From NCBI GenBank assembly GCA_033065855.1, contig JAVXUO010001184.1:310001-374000 (forward strand): 64,000 bases of DNA. The letters run 5' to 3'. Under the pieces are notes generated by a model. That model did no database searches and had not been told where the DNA came from. It saw only the letters and a program-made list of their open reading frames with translations. Position 1 is the first letter of the stretch. Every line of letters starts with the position of its first letter. The position numbers were made by a program, and so were the translations under genes. The DNA comes from Escallonia rubra. Its lineage: Eukaryota; Streptophyta; Magnoliopsida; Escalloniales; Escalloniaceae. Positions 21,616 to 36,000 of the stretch are shown here, one piece after another.

Positions 21616-23665
21616 ATGTCTGAGATCATCACAGAAGCTTGGAAGAAGTACCTTCGTGCGCTACAACTCCACCCTCTCAGAACCAAGGTCTCTTTTTCCA
21701 TACACATGAACATGTATTTCAGTGATGCATAACAAGTTTTTTTTTTTTTTTTTAGCTTAATTTTGATGTGGGTTTTGATTGTCGTGGTGTTTTACGTGAT
21801 CATCTCATGTTTGATGAATTTTCAGGCGGTAACAGCTGGAGTTATGATCGGGTGTAGTGATTTAGCTGCTCAGAAGATTTCTGGAGTCAAAAAGCTTCAA
21901 TTAAGAAGATTACTTCTTTTGGTGGTATCAGTCTACTCTTTTATCACCCAGATTACGTATAATCTTTTAAAAAATTCTAGATTTCAGGTTGATTAGGCTT
22001 GATGAAAAGCATTAATTTTACTGGTTTTAAAGTCTGCTATAGTACTATATCATACTTCTTTCAACATAAACACGTCCTTTTTTGTTCTTGTTTTCCTACA
22101 GCTCTTTGGCTTTGCCTATTCGGGACCATTTGGGCACTTCCTTCATAAATTGATGGATATCATTTTTAAAGGAAAGAAGGACACGAAAACTGTTGCAAAG
22201 AAGGTCAGCCCTATAGATATTGTTGAATTTTATCCTAATTATCATTTTTTGTAGTCATAAACATGTGTTTACTCGATCATTGGAGGTTTTAACAGTGTTT
22301 GTTGTACTCTGTCCGAATTTCCTTTCACATATGATGCTGATTAGAGTCGAAGATTATTAATATATTTTTTTTCCTTTTACAGGTTTTGTTAGAACAACTA
22401 ACTTCCTCTCCTTGGAACAACTTGTTTTTCATGATGTACTATGGACTGTTAGTGGAAGGTATGTGATCAGTTCGTCTCCTGTAATTGACTATCAGTTCGT
22501 CTCCAGTAAGTGACTGAAATAAAATTGTTTCTTGATGCTAAATATGCTGAATCTGGTTATAGTAGTGTCAGCATTTTATACATCAAATTGGTTTTATATA
22601 GTGATTGAACTTAGAAATTGACATAGGATATGAGTTGTAGAGCCTCTCTATATAGACCATTTGTAATTGCTTCTGCTGTTGTCTCTTTCGAAGGATGGGG
22701 GTGGGGTGGGGGTGGTCAGCATCTAGTCGGTGGTTCTGAAACCCATCTAGTCGGTGGTCAGAGTGACTGAACATAATTTGTCTAGTGATTGTACATTTGG
22801 GAGTAGATGTTAGTCTTTTGTTTTGAGCTTTCAGAAGAGAGTATTCCACTGTAAGATGCTTGCATTTGGTAATGCTTGGCTTATTTTTTATGGTTTCTTC
22901 AATGCTTGGATATCTTATCAGTGATAACTCTTTTTCCAAATGGTCTACTTGGTACTAATGATTCTTATGTTTATCAGTGCTTTCTCATGCTTCACTGAAA
23001 GACTTTGCCCAAAATTAATTACCATCCTGGTGTTTTCGGTTTATACTAACTCTTAGCCGAGGTCCCAGTACGTGCTCAAATCAGAAGCTCTGTTATAATG
23101 AAGGATCAACTAGAACATAATTGAGTCTATTATGTCATCAAGGAAGTGACAATAAGCACTTATGTTCAATGATACAACAGAAATAAATCATGTTGTTTGG
23201 TGTGGTATTTTCACCCCTTGAACCCAAAAACTATCATCTTGTATTGCAGGAAGACCGTGGAGTTTGGTAAAGAATAAAGTTCGAAAGGATTATCCATCTG
23301 TACAGTTGACTGCATGGAAGGTATGCAAGTCCTCTTCTGGATATACAGATAAAACTTGAGTACTGTGACTTATAGTTGGTTTATAATGTCAAGCCATGAT
23401 GTTGTTATGCTTTGGATTTCAGTTTTGGCCAGTAGTTGGTTGGATCAACTACCAGTATATGCCTTTACAGTTCCGCGTTGTATTCCACAGCCTTGTTGCC
23501 TCATGCTGGTTTGCATACTTCATCTTTGCCCTTGCTTCCCTATTTCGTTTCCTGTTTAAGTTACCATTCACGCTAACTTTGTTTACATCAGATGATAGCT
23601 TTGCACACGTGATTTTGCTGGCATGCCACAAAGTTCTTATTATACTTAATTCACCAGTCAAATAA
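21616..23665 (+). CDS. PMP22: PMP22/Mpv17-family peroxisomal membrane protein
   Basis: Six coding exons, all with GT-AG introns: 21616-21687, 21826-21924, 22102-22203, 22383-22458, 23250-23320, 23423-23665, giving 220 residues. The ATG sits in a good context (CCACCATGTC). Exon 1 has the family start ALQLHPLRTK. Later come KKLQLRRLLLLV, SGPFGHFLHKLMD, FKGKKDTKTVAKKV, then PSVQLTAWKFWPVVGWINYQ and MPLQFRVVFHSLVASCW, the Mpv17/PMP22 signature. This matches plant PMP22, a four-helix protein of the peroxisomal membrane thought to affect its permeability. The usual length is near 190 residues. Here the last ~45 residues after FRFLFK differ from the usual basic tail, so the final exon's end is less certain; another splice may exist. 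Confidence 0.9.
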
Positions 23666-26600
23666 TATAAAGTATAGATGAAATCTACAGGGAGAGATCA
23701 AGTAGTAAAAGATGTTCTTAGTGAAACCAGAAAGATTCTGCTTGCAGACTGCCTTGTCTCTCCAAAGCATTGATGATAAATTACCATTCTTCTTTACCAC
23801 CTATTTTCTAGTTTATAGCCTGCCGTTGGGAAATGCGAAGAGGATTATTAAGTTTCTAGACACGCTGCTGCTAAATGCTGAACTAACTGTTGAACGACAA
23901 GATCAGCCACAAAAGTAAAGGATGACAACGATAATGACCCCTAGAAACACATCATAATCATGCGCTGAATGTGTTAAAAAGGAGGTCTCAGTCTTGCTAG
24001 CTTTGGCAAGTGCTTGGGAGTAATTGTGTTGAATGAAGGTTGACCATGCTCTTGATTTCTTGACACCATTGTCACCAGATATAAGCTACTATGTGCTGTT
24101 GACATGCATCTTATGCTTGACATCAGATCTGCGACAACAGAGGCAACGACCTAGGACTTTGTTTCTTTGTGGTTTTATCCACTCTTTCTTCTTACGTCTT
24201 TATCCTTTGTTAAAGCACAATATAGATTTTCAACTACTCTCACCACCAGATCTTGAGTTGTTGGAAGACTTTCCTATACAGTGCCAACTGAGTGGTTTAT
24301 CTCTTGCCATCCTCCGAGCATACGTGAAAAGTTCTGTCCCTGGCATCGGTGTTTTTTCCCATCGGGGCACTGGTTGAAGAAACAATGAATACAGTTCAAA
24401 CAAGGAAGTGAACCTCCTTCGCCCTTATTTAACCGGGGAATGAATATGTTGTAGGCTTGTAGGCTCATCAAAGAGAAAAAAGTGAGAATCTCTTTGCATT
24501 TTGTTGGACGAACTGGGTTCTAGAAAGTTCAACCATTTGGACAGAAGCCTTTAGGACTGCACATATTGACATACGAGAAATGTTAACTGATATTGAATAG
24601 CTTCGCTGTCAGCATTCCTGTTTCTATCAAGTTACAATAACAGTGTTTGCTGCAAAAAGCGTTTTAACATCTTATTTTGCAGCTACATCTTCTTGTGCAC
24701 ATCCTATACTTGTTTGCGGGCTTCTTACCCTCTCTTTGCTTGTTAAAATCAGGGCACTCTTTCTGAATCTGAAAGCGAGATCTATTACTACTAAGAAAGC
24801 GTAGAATTGATGAAGATGCGTCCTCTCCTTTTCCAATTTCCTATGTATCTTAGTTGGGTCATCTTTGAACTGCAATTCAACAGTATCCGGATCATATCCA
24901 CTGTACTACATTGTTTAGAGATCTGAAGTTGTAATTTTGTGTCATCTGTGTGGTGTTGATGATAGCAATAAAGTTAGCTCATAACTAGTATCTGATTAGT
25001 GATCATTCTTTGAAGATTGGCCACCTATATTTTCATTATGGGGCCGTAAATTGAGCAAGGGACCATGACTCCTTATGATTGCCTCGTAGTTACACGAGAT
25101 TTAACACAGAGCAAAAGGCGAAATCTACTGCAAAACTATCATCTTTTTGTTCCATTGGAGGCCAGTTAGGCTTGAGCTAGGTAAGGGAAAAGGTCCTCCA
25201 CCATTAAAGCTCCTATATCTGGTGTAGGAGGGAACTAGGCTTACGCTCTTATTAGCCCTTCAATCAATTCTAATTTACTTGGAAGAACAATGAAGTATAC
25301 AACCCATACAGAAAAGTAATTACTTGCAATTAGTACCTTGTACACCCAGCTGAAGAAAGAAACGCTGTGAGGCCTTGCCCACATTGTCTGGCCCAGATCG
25401 TCTGACTGATGATGTACTTAACATCTTCTTGGCTTTCTAGTTTCTCTCATGCCAATCAAGGGCTGGACTATATCCCAAATATTTCCATGGAAAATTGCAA
25501 TCTTGTGGTTTTCCTCATTGTAATGCATCCAACTGTCACTAATTAATTGGGCTGTATTTGCGCGCGAGATAAGGGCTGCGGATAGGATACAAATGATTAT
25601 TAAGACGTTACAAGAAGCAGAGAAGCAATTTGCTGGACTGGTTATCCCACTTCAGTGGGATAAATTTATTTGTTTTGTGTGTGTGCGGTGGTGGTGGTGG
25701 GGGGGGGGGGGGGGGGGTTGATTGGAGGTGGTGGATCAATTGGCAAGGAACGTAGTGGGGTGTTCTATGGTGGTTGAGGTGCGATCTACTGATGGGGTGG
25801 TTGTGGATTGCAATGGGTGGTGGTGTGAGTTTACGATAGGTGGTGTTGTGGTGGTCATGGGTGGTTGAGGTGGTGATTAGGTGGAACAATAGAGCTATCC
25901 GGCTTGTAATCCGATGTCTATTCCAAACATATAAGATTAAATCTTCATTCTCATATGTCCAACTAGAAAAGTAATTCTCCGTTATTCTATCTTATCCGGT
26001 GCGGCAAATGCAACCCACTCTTTTCAACTTTTAGTAGTGTTGCGGCAACATTTGGCTGACTGTGAGTTATATTTGTAGCCAATGACACCAAATTTTTCGT
26101 GTATAACCATGCCATACCGAAAGAGTGTTTCAAAAAGTTCTTGCTTTTATGATGGCGTTCTCCTTCCAATTTTTTTAATCTCATTCCTTTCCCTTTTTTT
26201 TTTTTGTTTTGGCACCTGTGCATTGCGTGGACAAGTCCTTCTTATGTCTTTCTTTTTTTTCCGTTAATCAGGAGGATTTGACAATGTCCTTGAGCCCCCA
26301 TATTTCAACTCCACTTCCAAAATTTAAAACATAAACGCACTAAATGAAACCATATGCGCTTTCAAAACACAACTTGAGCTCACTTTGGAACAAAATATAA
26401 AAAAATTATTAATGATTTGTCCAATGTAAAGTCATACCTTCGCGATAAAAAATTTTGATTAGAAATTTAACACACTTTTTAGTTACAGATAAAACTAAAC
26501 CACTAAAATCGGGATACATTAGGATATGTTGATCGCTAAAGCGTACGGAGAACAAAAAGCGAAAAAAAAAAAAAATTTCATCATAAAGTAATCAGCCTCT

Positions 26601-26894
26601 ATTCTTTTATGTGACATCGAGTCTGAGATTTTTGTCGCCCTATGCCTCTGTCTAGCAACAATAAAATTAATTTTTTCCCCTGCGGCCCCTTCTTCCTGTC
26701 ACTCAACCACCACTGGCGCTCTACCTCTCTCAGCAAAGTGAAGTTTGATCCTAGTCAAACGAAGCTGTTTTGCCTTTTGGCTTCCGCCGATATTGGAAGC
26801 AGAACCGTCGAATTAGTCGTTTCCATGTGATTCATCTTCATTCGAACATGGTAGCCTTTCAAATCCTTCCTTCTATACTTCGATATGTGTTTTT

Positions 26895-26927
<33 letters not shown>

Positions 26928-27051
26928 ACTTTCACATGTTGTACTGAAGCCGATACACCATGGACTCTCTTTCTTGATTAACTAGGGTTTTACAGTTGAT
27001 GACATTATTGCTTGCTGTTTTTAATTGGTCAGTTTTGTGTCTCAGTATCAG
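23666..27051. other. 3' flank of PMP22-like gene, intergenic DNA and probable GTE 5' leader
   Basis: 23666-24990 is unique-looking and may be the 3' UTR of the PMP22-like gene. 24990-26600 has no coding signal; it includes a GTGGTGG run leading into a long G tract (about 25690-25718). 26640-26850 is pyrimidine-rich and ends near a possible donor (ATG followed by GTAGCC), and CTCAG at 27041-27045 is a possible acceptor. I infer a 5' UTR exon and intron for the GTE gene here. A (GT)n run lies at about 26896-26926. Confidence 0.4.
24967..24972 (+). terminator. Possible poly(A) signal AATAAA
   Basis: A canonical AATAAA 1.3 kb beyond the PMP22-like stop. It would imply a long or spliced 3' UTR across 23666-24990, a region without obvious repeats. 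Weak evidence. Confidence 0.25.
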
Positions 27052-30000
27052 ATGGAAACAATGGACACGTCGATTCCGGACGTCGGGATGGTGGGAGCGG
27101 GATACGCCGAAGGCGACGCTCCTCAGGCGGAGCATTTCGTGCACCAGGTGGACGAAATATTCATGAAGGTTGATAGGGTAAGTCTTTCTTGGCTCGAATA
27201 CCAAGATTAGCGTATGGTAACAAAAATCTGTTGATGTTGATTTGATTGCATTCGTATTAAGTATACGCAGTTAGGTATGGCTGATAATTAGGTCGGTCAT
27301 GAGGCTATTGCGAAGGGTTAGGTGGATGTCAGGCCACAGAAAGGAGGGGTTGAATGAGAAACTGGGACAATGTGGGGATGGCACTAAAATGATGAAAATA
27401 TGGGGGAACTTTGCTTCAGATAATTTAGCCATATTAGTTGTAGGCCTTTAAATGACTTTGTAAGAAGAAGGGATTTGTGCCAGGTTGATGGGGGATGAAG
27501 TACGGGTAGACTGAGGATAACTTGGGGTGAAGCTGTGAGAAAAGACTTGTTTGCTGGAAAGGTAAAAGAACCTAGAGCTTCGAGAGGAAGATTCATGTAG
27601 CTGGCCACAATTAGTTTGGGACAAAGGGTAAGATGACGACGATGATGACATCTCGAGTATTGTTATGAGGTGCTGATTTTCCTTACAGTAAAAGTAGATA
27701 TATGCTTCTCATAAATGGAACATACCCCCTCCGCTAGCCTTGCTGTTATCTTGTAATTAATCGGCTGAAATATTTGGTTTTCTCGGTGTAATATAATACG
27801 ACAATGACGACAGCCAAGGGTTAGAGTTTTGGTTGACGTTTTTGAAATTTTCAGCTAAATAATTGCGCCTGAGAGGCCAAGTGCATATGTAACAATGATA
27901 ATTGCCTGCTTCTTTGGTCACGATATTCACTCTATCAACTAAATCTCTTTTCGTTCTATATATCCAATTTATTCATACCCAATTAAATTACTTTCCATTT
28001 TCTGCGCGATCCAATCCTACTCTGATAAGCTCGTTGCAGTCTTCAATTTGGTCTTTTTTTGGCACGTACTGGCAGGACCCTTTCATATCTCTAAAGTGTC
28101 TAAGATGATCCTATGACTATGTAGTCTTTTGATTTGGGTACACTAACAGATGTCCGAAAGTTCCACTACCAAAGCTGTCATACTTTCCAGCATTGAGTGG
28201 ATACCTACAGTTAGTGGCCACATTTTTGTAGTCCCTTTAGCAGCTTGCTTGGTTTCTTTCGCACTAGTACTAGGTTTAGTTTAATCAACATAAAGGAAGA
28301 AATCCTATTGCCTTTTCTCTGGGTATCAACTTTCTTTTGTTGGACTCAAAACTTGTGGATAGTTTCTTTGGGCATTGAGCTGAATAAAATTTGCTGGTTC
28401 AGCTGAAGTTTAAACTTGAGCTCTCTAATGTCACTTCCAGATGAAAGTCAATGATGGGGGCTTCCATCAGATTCCTTACTTCAAAGTTTTCCGAGGACAT
28501 GTTCTGCTACTTCCTGCTTAAAGAAATCCCAGCATTTTTGTTAGCTTTAAGTCCATATACAAGGTGTGTTAAACAAGCGAGTTCAGGAAGCCCTTGATTA
28601 TGTTCACATTTGTCGCAACATTAAGCATGACACAGTGAGATGATGATTATTGCCTCCCGTTTGAGCTTTATTGGCATGTATGAACTTGTGAAGCATTGTC
28701 GTCTAAAGAAAAGAAAGTTCTTGTATCTTTGGTATGAGAAGAAACAATTGTCCAGATCCTTTGGGGCCTATTGTATTGGGGGAATATGTTTCATGCGTTA
28801 AGCGGGCAGATTACACCTATCTAATATTATATCTGACAATCCACATGCACAGGGAGTGCCATGTGTATGTGGTCCGGCTGTTCAAGATTCTGTCTTAGGA
28901 TAGATGTATTTCATTATGCCTCCCAAAAATTTCTGTTAACTTGGTTCAGATATGCCCTTGTGGAAATCCTACTCACATACTACGATGCTATGAGCATCTA
29001 CTAGACTAGCCCTTGTAAGTTAAGCTGTCTCCTGTGGTGGGAGTGTGGCTTGGATCACCACAAGGTATCAGAGACTACCCTTGATAGCTCAGAAACAAAA
29101 GGAGGCATGTTTTTAATCGTGCCAAGGATGCATGAATAGGGGTGGGGGTTGGGTTATAATACCATTTCATCCGTGTGGGCAGTGTTTGGACCACGTGTCA
29201 TGATATTAAGGCAGGAATTTAGCGAGACATTAAAGCATAGAGATGGTTCGTGGTGAACCCAAAGCCCCACATTTGCGGTATGAGTGATTGTTTGGCCTTT
29301 GCCGTGAAAGTTTCTTAGGCTTGAGATGTAGTCTAAGATGTCATTTTGGTGTGATACGATCTAGCTTAGAGGCTACATCAGTTATGAACTGTCTTGGATG
29401 TAGGAGGAACGGCTAGCTTAGGAAAAAGTGGGTGATGTCATCCGCGATGCCACTTTTTGCCTTACATGGTAGTTCAACCAGACCGTATATCAAGTTCATC
29501 TTGGATTCCAATAATGTTTTTTTTGAGATGCTTATGTTCGTGCCTTCCTAGGTCTTGCATAAGGGGTGGAATTCTTTCTTGAAATTATTGCAGGGATGAA
29601 GGGTACGTCCTATTCTTTGTGTATGAGCAGTGGCGACCCACTATGTTTTCTACACTTTATGGTTGTATATGCATCATGCATATGTAAGCGGCACCCCTCT
29701 CAGACTTGATGATATATACTATACGTCTATACTTATTTAAAGAAAATAGACTTTTGCATGACCCATAATCACTGATATTTCTTTTGGTTCTGAACACAAT
29801 TACAACCGCTTGACCGCATTTATCAACCTGTTCCTCCCCCACCCCAACCCTTTGCTACCTACTACAATCCCTAACACCCTTTTCAGCCCACTAGCTTTGT
29901 AGACATAAGCATCATTGCTACTACCTTCTTCCTCAGAGTTTACACTGAATCCTTGTTCCCCTTCACTGTTTTGACGTAAGCATCACTTCAATGACTTTCA

Positions 30001-33000
30001 TCACCTCATTTACCGGCACTTGAATAATGTCATCTGCACCTCTGCATTTACCGAAGTCACTCCAGTCATGGAAAACCACTTGTATTAGCTCCCTTGTTTC
30101 TACTTTAAACATCCCGCGCCAGCTTTTACAACCTTATTTGTCACGACCCGAACCCATGGGTAGGCCCATGAGCTAGGCACGTGACCGGCCGCAGACCCAA
30201 TGGACTCAAATCAAGGGCTCTGCCAGGCCTTAATTAAACCTGTACACAATTCTAAGATCATACATTAACCATAACATGACTTCTAAAGATGTCCTTACAA
30301 CTCTTTTCAATATTATCTCCACTAAATTCCTCCATAAAAACTGATAGTATTTATTTTAAAGAAAAATTCCTGAAATTAAGCTACGGACAATTCAAATAAA
30401 TAACTGGCGGTTCTACAATTTCTCGAGGGCTTAAACAAACGTCCTAATGAGCATCTCCCGCGACTTCATTTTCATTACCCTCATAGCACTGAGGTTCATC
30501 TAGGTGTTCACCTGAAAACATTTATAAAAAGGGGTGAGCTTGGGGCCCAGTAAGTACACATACCATATTCCTAAAATAGTTTTGGGATTCATAAAACATG
30601 AAACATGCCACGGTTTTCTTCAATTTAAAACTGGTAAACATTTTCACAAGAGATACTATACATATATAGACTTTTTGAAAGTAATTCATCCAAGATTCTC
30701 AGAAACAAAGTATGACATCAAGTAGGCTTATTAACAACTATCACAGTTCATCATAACATGGGTATGTTGCGGTCAGCGTACATTCCCCCCTGACTAGGGC
30801 CCACAATCCCTACTCCACCTGGGATGAACATTATTTGGTCAGGGTATGCGCCCCCCTGACTAGGGCACACAATCCCTCCTTCATCCGGGATACATATGTG
30901 GACGCAATGGCGCACCACGAGCAACAGTACTGTGCATCAACGTATCGTCCCGTTGACCAGGACCCAACAATCCAACTTTCCCCCGTGGATATGGGGCGCA
31001 ACAACCGAGCCAGAAATACCGTCTCATTCAACATAAGCCAACTTTAAAACACTACTCATAGAAAACATTCCATGGCATTTTTTTATGCATTTTCTCATCA
31101 AACAATTTACACAAAAGCAGTAGCATGTAAAAGGCTTTAAAACTTCAAATTGGAACGATTCATTTATACATATACATAAACGGAAAATAGGGTATACGGA
31201 GGAATATGGCAGGAGTACTTACCTCGCTCAAAATCCGCTTCAGGTATTTGCTCAAATGCCGGCCCTAACTCTTGACTATCAAAACCTAAATAACAAATCA
31301 TACGAATGTCATTCATTAACACTCGAGCACACCTAAGTATTAGGTTTCTTTTAAATGAGTAAAACTTTACCCAACTGTCCCCCGACTTATGAATAATTAC
31401 CTATTTGCACTTTGTCTGAATCTATTCAGAAGAGGTCCTTAGAAATAATTTAATAACTATCGTGACAATGAAGCGTTACGCTATATCCGTTCGGACGCTA
31501 CACTGCTAAGAACGCTAAAAATAGCAAACGACTTTCAAAACTTTTAAAACTCTGGAATATACATTATCATAGCTATGTAAGACTATTATAAAAGTATCAT
31601 AATTTAATAACTTAGTTTACTATTTTAAAATACACCGAAAAACTCTTTTACAAATAAAATTAGTTAGCATGCATCCTGAGCTCCAAAAAATCTGACATTT
31701 TTACTGTGTGTAGTTCTTGCAAAATTAATTCAAGTTACTCTTTTGAGTTTTGCCCAAATAATTTTCTAGATATGTTTTAAAAATTCGAAAAGAAACTGCT
31801 GGAATAAGATAACTTTTAGCGACACTTTTGAGTTTAATTTTGAACAAACAAAGCTTTTCCCTCTCTTGCTACAGTATCATCTTCCCCATTCACACTCAGT
31901 CGTACTCTTGTACCCATATCCATCTCACCCCATAGAACCCATTTTCTTAGCCTCTCACTCACCCACCTTTACAACACCCATAAATCTTATGACTTGCTTA
32001 GTCATATGTATGTAAATACTTTCCCTAAATTCTTATACAAACATAATTCATGACTCATGAGTCCCACACCCACTGCCACGGCAGTGGGTCTTCCTGGTTC
32101 GTGTTTTCTCCACTCAAGCAACCCAGATTCACCCCATTAAACTTGGAACCACATATAATTTTTACACCCATCTCATATATATATACATACAACACACTAA
32201 ACTCTAAACTCATAATATATATTCACAAACACCACCCATGTCCACATGGCTGTGACTTGCCGTTACCCTTTGTCCCATGAGCATATCTGCGCAAATACAC
32301 GCTAACGCACGCACCCATTAAACACGCACACACACAGCGGCTGTAGCTGCTATTGGCAGCCTCCCCCTCGACCATGCAGTCTCACATTTTCAAGCATTTG
32401 GGACAGTTATCCATCACGGCAGCCAACATGGCTTTGTTGGCTGCTTGTCCAGTCACGCGGCACACACCCGCAAGATTTCCCTTCACCCACACTCTTATTT
32501 CAAGCGGCAGATTGCACAACTCACGCACCAAAACACGCTTACATGATGTAGACGCATTAAAATTATCATAATAAGGTGAAGAAGCTTACCGAAATCTGAA
32601 TGCCTTCACCGGAATTTCCTTGATCCCTCTTTAATCTCCCTATCCCCCTATCGGTGTTCCTTAGCCGTGAATGAAGGTGGCAGCAAGCAGAGAAGAGAAG
32701 CTAGGGTCGGCTGGCTTTTATAACTCATGTATATATAATAAACCCTAGACTAAAGAATTACTAAAAGCCCCCTTATTCCTTGTTAGTTAGTTTAACTTAT
32801 ACTCAAAATTCCCTCTTATTGCAACAAAGCCCAAAAATAATTATTTACGAAAGTTCAACATACTAAAGTAATTTAATGGGTTTTTAACTAACCTCGATTC
32901 ACTAATCGTCGTTAAAGGTTGCCGATAAAATATCGCTAATAGAAATCGACGTTAAATTTCGCATATAAAAGTCGTCACCTAGATAAGAAACTAACCGGTT

Positions 33001-36000
33001 AGACATATCACGGTTCTGGGTATTACATTATTTCTCTCATCACCTTAACTGCCACTTTCCAGTTTCTTATTTCAAGTGCTATCTACGACCTCGTCAAAAC
33101 AGAAAAAGCAAAACATTTCTGCACTTTTTGGCTTGGGCAGGATTAAGAAAAAAAAATTGGTCCTGTTATGGACACACTGATTTTCAGATACTACATGACT
33201 TCCTGGATTGAATATCTTCAAGTTCTTTCTGCTATTGTAGTTGGTGTATATATGAACATGTTGGTCCTTGTGAAAATTAGCTTGACATTAGCTACTTATA
33301 GATATGTCTTCGTCTTGACATTTGCCAATTTACACATTTATTTCATTTGCAGCTTGAGCAAACACTGAACGAGGTTGAACAGTTCTACTCGACTGCAAAT
33401 AGGAAGCAATTGAGCACTCCTAAAGGTAGCTCAATTGTCAAGGACAAAGATAAGGAGAAACAGATCGGTAGCTTCAAAAAGAGGCAGCAGGATGCATCAC
33501 GTAGAGAAGCAGCTGCTGCAAAAAGAATGCAAGAGCTTATACGCCAATTTGGCACAATTTTTCGTCAGGTTATTATGAATGCTTTGGAAGTATATAGCAA
33601 TTGGTGGTCTAAAATCCGGCTAAAAAATTTGTGTTTGATGGAGTCCTTTAAAGTCACTTATTTTGTTGGTTCTTTCTTGTTGCTCGTGATCTTTTGGTGA
33701 ACAAGTCTTCTGAAGTTTCTAACCTTTCTTTGATCAATAGTAATCTCCTAGTTGGCATTTTCTTAGGACTGCCACGACAAGAAGAAATATTGACAATTAA
33801 CTAAAAGGAAGAACAAACCTGGTGCATGTAGTCCCTCAGTTAGGCATAAATTTATTGTTCTTATGAGTAAATTGTCATTGTGATAAAAGAATTCTCTTGC
33901 TGAAATAGGTTGTTAGAACACCATGGAGGATGAATGCAGCCTTACATTTGAATTGTACCATTTACTTGCAACGGAATGTATATGACAATTTTTTGCTAAT
34001 ATTACTAGGATCTAAATATTGATTTCGCAAACTCAGCTGCCAGTCAAAAATTGGCCACCTCCAAAAGAATATGAAATTTTCATGTTGACATTATCTGCAG
34101 TTACTTGGCATTTGGCAATCCTCTGAAACCATTCTATAGAAACCATATAGAGCTTGGGACTTTTTAACTTCAAAATTCCTGTCAAAAGAATTATCCTGTC
34201 CCGATACTTGAAGAAAAGTGAGATGATATTGGTCCTCATTCTCTAGCTTTATACTCTGTACCGGTGCCTTTAGTCCACTGCACGTTTGGTGGCAATTAAA
34301 TGCAGCTCAAGTCTACAGGCCTTGTCTCAACTTCTTACGGTTGGATTTCTGAATCATGTTCCCAGTGGTGGAGGCTATGACCAATATATTGGATGCAATA
34401 AGCTATAACATTTGGCTAGACACTAAGACTTTTTTACACTCCCTTATAATGCTTTGATTTTGGCCATGTCAAGTTTTGTGCTTCACACACTTAAAGATTT
34501 GGATACATGCAATGAAACCTTGTCATTTCTCATTGATAAAGTACTGGTGAAATTCCTGACTTGCCTCTGCCTTTATTTGTCAGCTTACTCAGCACAAGTG
34601 GGCAGGCCCATTTATGCAACCTGTGGATGTTGAAGGTCTTGGTTTGCACGACTATTATGAGGTAAAGATTTTCGGCTTCCTTAATTTTATGTTAACTAGT
34701 TACTAATGAAGAAACTCTCTCTCCCTCCCTCCATGTCAACCCCCCCCCCCCCCCCCCCCCCCCCCGCAACCCCCCCACACACAATTTTAGTGTTATACCT
34801 ACCCAAAAACCAAAAATGAGGGATCTTATACTTTTCGACCTATTTCTGACCTGTTATAACTCTAGAAAATAAATAAAGGATTACTGCAAGGATGAAAAAC
34901 ATATATGCTAGTTGTGTATAGTTCTTTCTCTCCGAATCACTTTGCATTCACTTGTCTCATGGTTGTCCTTCAATGGTTTTATTTTTCCCACAAAGTTTCC
35001 CTTCCACTAAAATTCTGTGGATGGTGTATATTAGGTGATCGAGAAGCCCATGGACTTTAGCACGGTAAAAAATAAAATGGAAGCCAAGGATTGTTCTGGA
35101 TATAAGAATGTCCGGGAGGTATGTGCTGATGTGAGATTGATATTTAAGAACGCAATGAAATATAACGATGAAAGGGATGATGTCCATGTGATGGCGAAAA
35201 CTTTGTTGGCAAAATTTGAGGAGAAGTGGCTGCAACTTTTGCCTAAAGTTGACGAAGAGGTAAATATGCTATCTGATGACCAGATTGTTTTAGTTATCTG
35301 ATTGCTCTGGTTGTTGAGACATTTGATTCCTTTGGCCATGAAGATTTAGTATATTATCTTGTTTTATTGAATGCTGTTGGCTAAGTTTCTGAACTTGGAC
35401 TTCGCAGGAAAAAAGGCGAAAAGAGGAAGAAGCAGAGGCACAGTTAGATATTCAGCTTGCTCAAGAAGCTGCTCATGCAAAAATGGCCAGGGATTTAAGT
35501 ATTGAGGTAGCCAAATACTCTATTGAACTTTCTACGTGGAAATATTGTGTCCGAATTCATAAATTTCCAGCCCCATATGTCATAGTATGTTGGTCCTTTG
35601 ACGATTTAAGTTTGGAACTGGCTTTCTGAGATAATTCTGAGTTTTTTCAGCTTGATGAAGTTGATATGCATCTGGAAAAACTCAGAGAGCAAGTGATTCA
35701 GAGATGCAGGTATGTTCTGAGCCATGAACTATATTTGTAAGGGTTAATTGCACTGGGCGCCCCTAAGTTTGCTCGCGGTAGCTCTCTGCACCATAAAGTT
35801 ATTTTTAGCTATCTGCCACCCCAAACTTCCATAAGTGTGGCACCGATCACCTCCGACCATATTCCGACCAAAATTCAGGCAAATGGCTGAACTCAGGAGG
35901 GTATTTTTGGAATATCAGGTCAAAAATTGGGGATCTAGGGTTTATTGTGATCAAATTGAGGAAGAAGGGTTCTAGGCTTCGTGTATGGTAGAAATTGATG

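Larger units (their letters stand above)
27178..33352. other. Intron 1 of the GTE gene (6175 bp)
   Basis: Donor AGG|GTAAGT and acceptor TTTGCAG|CTTGAG, joining in phase. 27.2-30.1 kb holds no recognisable gene; around 29060 there is a degenerate GGTATCAGAGA string. 30139-33027 is a separate insertion (next entry). Confidence 0.85.

Noticed and set aside
26642..26830. 62-codon plus-strand frame before the GTE gene
   Set aside because: More consistent with a pyrimidine-rich 5' UTR exon; no similarity seen.
29060..29080. GGTATCAGAGA resembling a retrotransposon primer-binding site
   Set aside because: It is degenerate relative to the tRNA-Met match, and no LTR ends or gag/pol were found around it.
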